Shown: piece by piece, positions 62,395 to 64,000 of the stretch | Layout of the letters: the number at the start of each line of letters is the position of its first letter | Numbering within the stretch: position 1 is the stretch's first letter | Notes under the pieces: generated by a model | Database searches by the model: none | What the model saw: only the letters and a program-made list of their open reading frames with translations | What the model was told of the DNA's origin: nothing | DNA from: Paenibacillus sp. OK003 | GTDB taxonomy: Bacteria; Bacillota; Bacilli; Paenibacillales; Paenibacillaceae | DNA length: 64,000 nucleotides | Reading direction: 5' to 3' | Assembly: GCF_900109515.1 (NCBI RefSeq) | Contig: NZ_FOBD01000005.1 | Coordinates: 62,001-126,000, forward strand | Translations under genes and position numbers: made by a program

Positions 62395-63639
62395 ATGGCT
62401 GTAACTGTCGTCAAAGGGCAAAAAACGGACCTGACCAAAACTAATCCGGGGCTTTCCCGTCTTACGGTTGGTATTGGCTGGGATTCCCCCTCAGCGCTTG
62501 AACTTGATACATCTGCCTTTCTTCTCGGGGCTGGTGGCAAAGTATCCGGTGATGAAGATTTTATCTTTTATAATCAGCCGACAACGGCATTTATTACGTA
62601 CAAGGATACGCCGCAGCAATCGGACAAAAAGCAATTTGATATTGATCTAAGCAAAATCCCTGCCCGTATTGAGAAGATTGCATTCAGTCTGACCATCTAT
62701 GAAGGTGAGTCCAGAAACCAAAGCTTTGGTCAGGTTCAGAATACCTATATTCGCTTTGGGAATGCCAATAACGGACAGGAAGCATTGAGATATGATCTGG
62801 CTAGTGGATTTACCGTGGAAACGGCGATCGTTATTGGCGAGTTATATCGACATAATGGCGAGTGGAAGTTTAATGCGGTGGGTTCCGGTTTTGCCGGGGG
62901 GCTAAATGCGTTGTGTGGCAATTTTGGCGTGAGTGTTGAAGATAATGCTTCATCTTCACAACCTGCTCCTCCTGTACCTCAGCCCCCAACGCCGAAGCCA
63001 CCAGCGCCACCAGCTCAGCCGCCTCAACCCAAGATTGAACTGAATTTGAACAAGATCGAGCTGAAGAAAAAGGGCGACACGATCAACCTGAAGAAAAATT
63101 CAGGCGGACTCGGGGAGATCCTGATTAATCTCAACTGGAATCAACAGACCAACCGAGGTTTGTTCGGGCGGAACAAGAGCGTGGATCTGGATCTAGGTTG
63201 CCTCTATGAAATGATGGATGGCAGTAAAGGTGTAATACAGGCCCTGGGAGAATCATTCGGGTCCTTGAACCGATATCCGTACATTGCTTTGGACGGGGAC
63301 GACCGGACTGGATCAGTGAAGACCGGAGAGAATCTGCGCATAAATGGTGAACGTATTGCCCATATCAAGCGTATCCTCGTGTTCACTTACATTTATGAAG
63401 GTGTCAAAAACTGGTCACAGGCCGATGGAGTCGTAACGATTAACCAGAAAGACGGTCCTGATATTATCGTCCGCATGAATGAACATGGAAGTTCCTTGGG
63501 AATGTGTGGTATTGCCATGTTCCGCAACGTGAATGATGAGACGTTCAGTATTGAGAGAATTGTCCAGTTCTATAATGGACACCGCGCCCTGGATGAAGCC
63601 CATGGGTGGGGAATGCGCTGGACTGCCGGCAGTAAATAA
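62395..63639 (+). CDS. Double TerD-domain protein (TerA-like)
   Basis: The 414-residue protein has a first TerD domain (about 1-180), a Pro-rich linker (about 190-220) and a second TerA-like domain (about 225-410; GGLGEILINLNWNQ, then VDLDLGCLYEM). The first domain has LELDTSAFLL but has lost the GDNRTGEG block, reading YKDTPQQSDKKQFDID there, so it probably binds calcium poorly. The second keeps LDGDDRTG. It is likely a scaffold in the Ter complex. AGAAGAAAGG lies upstream, 22 bases after the previous gene. Confidence 0.9.
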   Translation: MAVTVVKGQKTDLTKTNPGLSRLTVGIGWDSPSALELDTSAFLLGAGGKVSGDEDFIFYNQPTTAFITYKDTPQQSDKKQFDIDLSKIPARIEKIAFSLTIYEGESRNQSFGQVQNTYIRFGNANNGQEALRYDLASGFTVETAIVIGELYRHNGEWKFNAVGSGFAGGLNALCGNFGVSVEDNASSSQPAPPVPQPPTPKPPAPPAQPPQPKIELNLNKIELKKKGDTINLKKNSGGLGEILINLNWNQQTNRGLFGRNKSVDLDLGCLYEMMDGSKGVIQALGESFGSLNRYPYIALDGDDRTGSVKTGENLRINGERIAHIKRILVFTYIYEGVKNWSQADGVVTINQKDGPDIIVRMNEHGSSLGMCGIAMFRNVNDETFSIERIVQFYNGHRALDEAHGWGMRWTAGSK

Positions 63640-63668
63640 CAATTTGAGTTAGCGGAGGCTGCCTTTTC

Positions 63669-64000
63669 ATGTTAAGTGATTTTTTCAAAAGTATTAGCGA
63701 GAACTATGGTCATTTTTTCTCTTGGACCGAGATTGTGGCTACACTCTCTGACCCTGTAAGTTGGGGGATTATTGGCAGCTTGATCTTGCTGGAAGGGCTT
63801 CTATCTGCAGATAATGCGTTGGTACTGGCCGTTATGGTTAAACATTTGCCTAAAGAACAGCAGAAGCGGGCGTTGTTTTATGGTATTTTAGGAGCTTATA
63901 TTTTCAGGTTTATTGCCATCGGGCTCGGGACATTCCTCGTCAAAATCACCTTGATCAAAGTGCTCGGAGCACTGTACCTCTTGTATATCGCCTACAAAGG
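63669..64000 (+). CDS. terC: TerC-family membrane protein, cut by the window end
   Basis: The frame opens at ATG 63669 and runs to the window edge (110 residues seen). It has membrane helices and the TerC signature LLEGLLSADNALVLAVMVKH with its intramembrane acidic and Asn residues. TerC proteins export manganese or other metals and anchor TerB. It belongs to the ter operon, 29 bases after the TerA-like gene, as YceF does in B. subtilis. Confidence 0.9.
   Translation, partial: MLSDFFKSISENYGHFFSWTEIVATLSDPVSWGIIGSLILLEGLLSADNALVLAVMVKHLPKEQQKRALFYGILGAYIFRFIAIGLGTFLVKITLIKVLGALYLLYIAYK

Noticed and set aside
1..64000. CRISPR array, tRNA, rRNA, prophage or insertion sequence
   Set aside because: No spaced repeats, no tRNA- or rRNA-like sequence, and no transposase, integrase or phage structural protein were found on either strand.

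Overview
The window looks like a piece of chromosome from a Paenibacillus-like member of the Bacillales. The reasons are strong AGGAGG-type ribosome sites, a secreted cyclodextrin glucanotransferase next to a MalE/MalF/MalG importer, CcpA-type cre sites, a pectate lyase, a family 2 glycosidase, and two Bacillus-style stress loci (VWA/TelA at the left end, TerB/TerD/TerC at the right end). The assignment rests on family resemblance only. No rRNA, tRNA, IS element, phage gene or CRISPR array was seen.

Left part (1-30 kb), mostly core-like. A membrane protein, a von Willebrand/solute-binding fusion and TelA form an operon (358-4020). Then come a small secreted protein (a close paralogue lies at 22310), a divergent TetR/SDR pair with a palindromic operator, and a starch and cyclodextrin region: LacI-family regulator, MalE-MalF-MalG, MFS exporter, secreted CGTase and cytoplasmic neopullulanase. 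The CGTase should make cyclodextrins outside the cell, the importer should bring them in, and the neopullulanase should open them. Set between CGTase and neopullulanase is an unusual three-gene unit: esterase, BtrH-like protein fused to an acyl carrier domain, and acyl-adenylating ligase. The leaders of CGTase, neopullulanase and this unit share a conserved sequence with a conserved hairpin, a candidate structured RNA. Pectate lyase and a GH2 glycosidase follow.

Middle part (30-54 kb), accessory. A polymorphic EndoU toxin is followed by intact and broken immunity-like genes separated by near-repeat terminators. Then comes a defence island bounded by two PLD-nuclease/helicase proteins. Between them lie an A+T-rich three-gene operon (an unrecognised 855-residue protein with a zinc ribbon and a candidate PD-(D/E)XK site, a 153-residue protein, and a membrane-anchored Mrr-like nuclease), an XRE regulator, a HEPN protein, an immunity-like pseudogene and a complete type I restriction-modification system. 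A MazG-like pyrophosphohydrolase overlaps the second PLD-helicase. A secreted protein, a tiny divergent membrane protein and a NERD-UvrD helicase lie just beyond.

Right part (56-64 kb). Two small lipoprotein-like genes and a galactokinase-type kinase lead into a ter operon: TerB, four TerD-type proteins (the last a double-domain TerA-like fusion) and TerC, which is cut by the window end. The most promising material is the shared leader element, the esterase/BtrH-ACP/ligase unit, and the 38.2-42.0 kb nuclease operon with its PLD-helicase neighbours.
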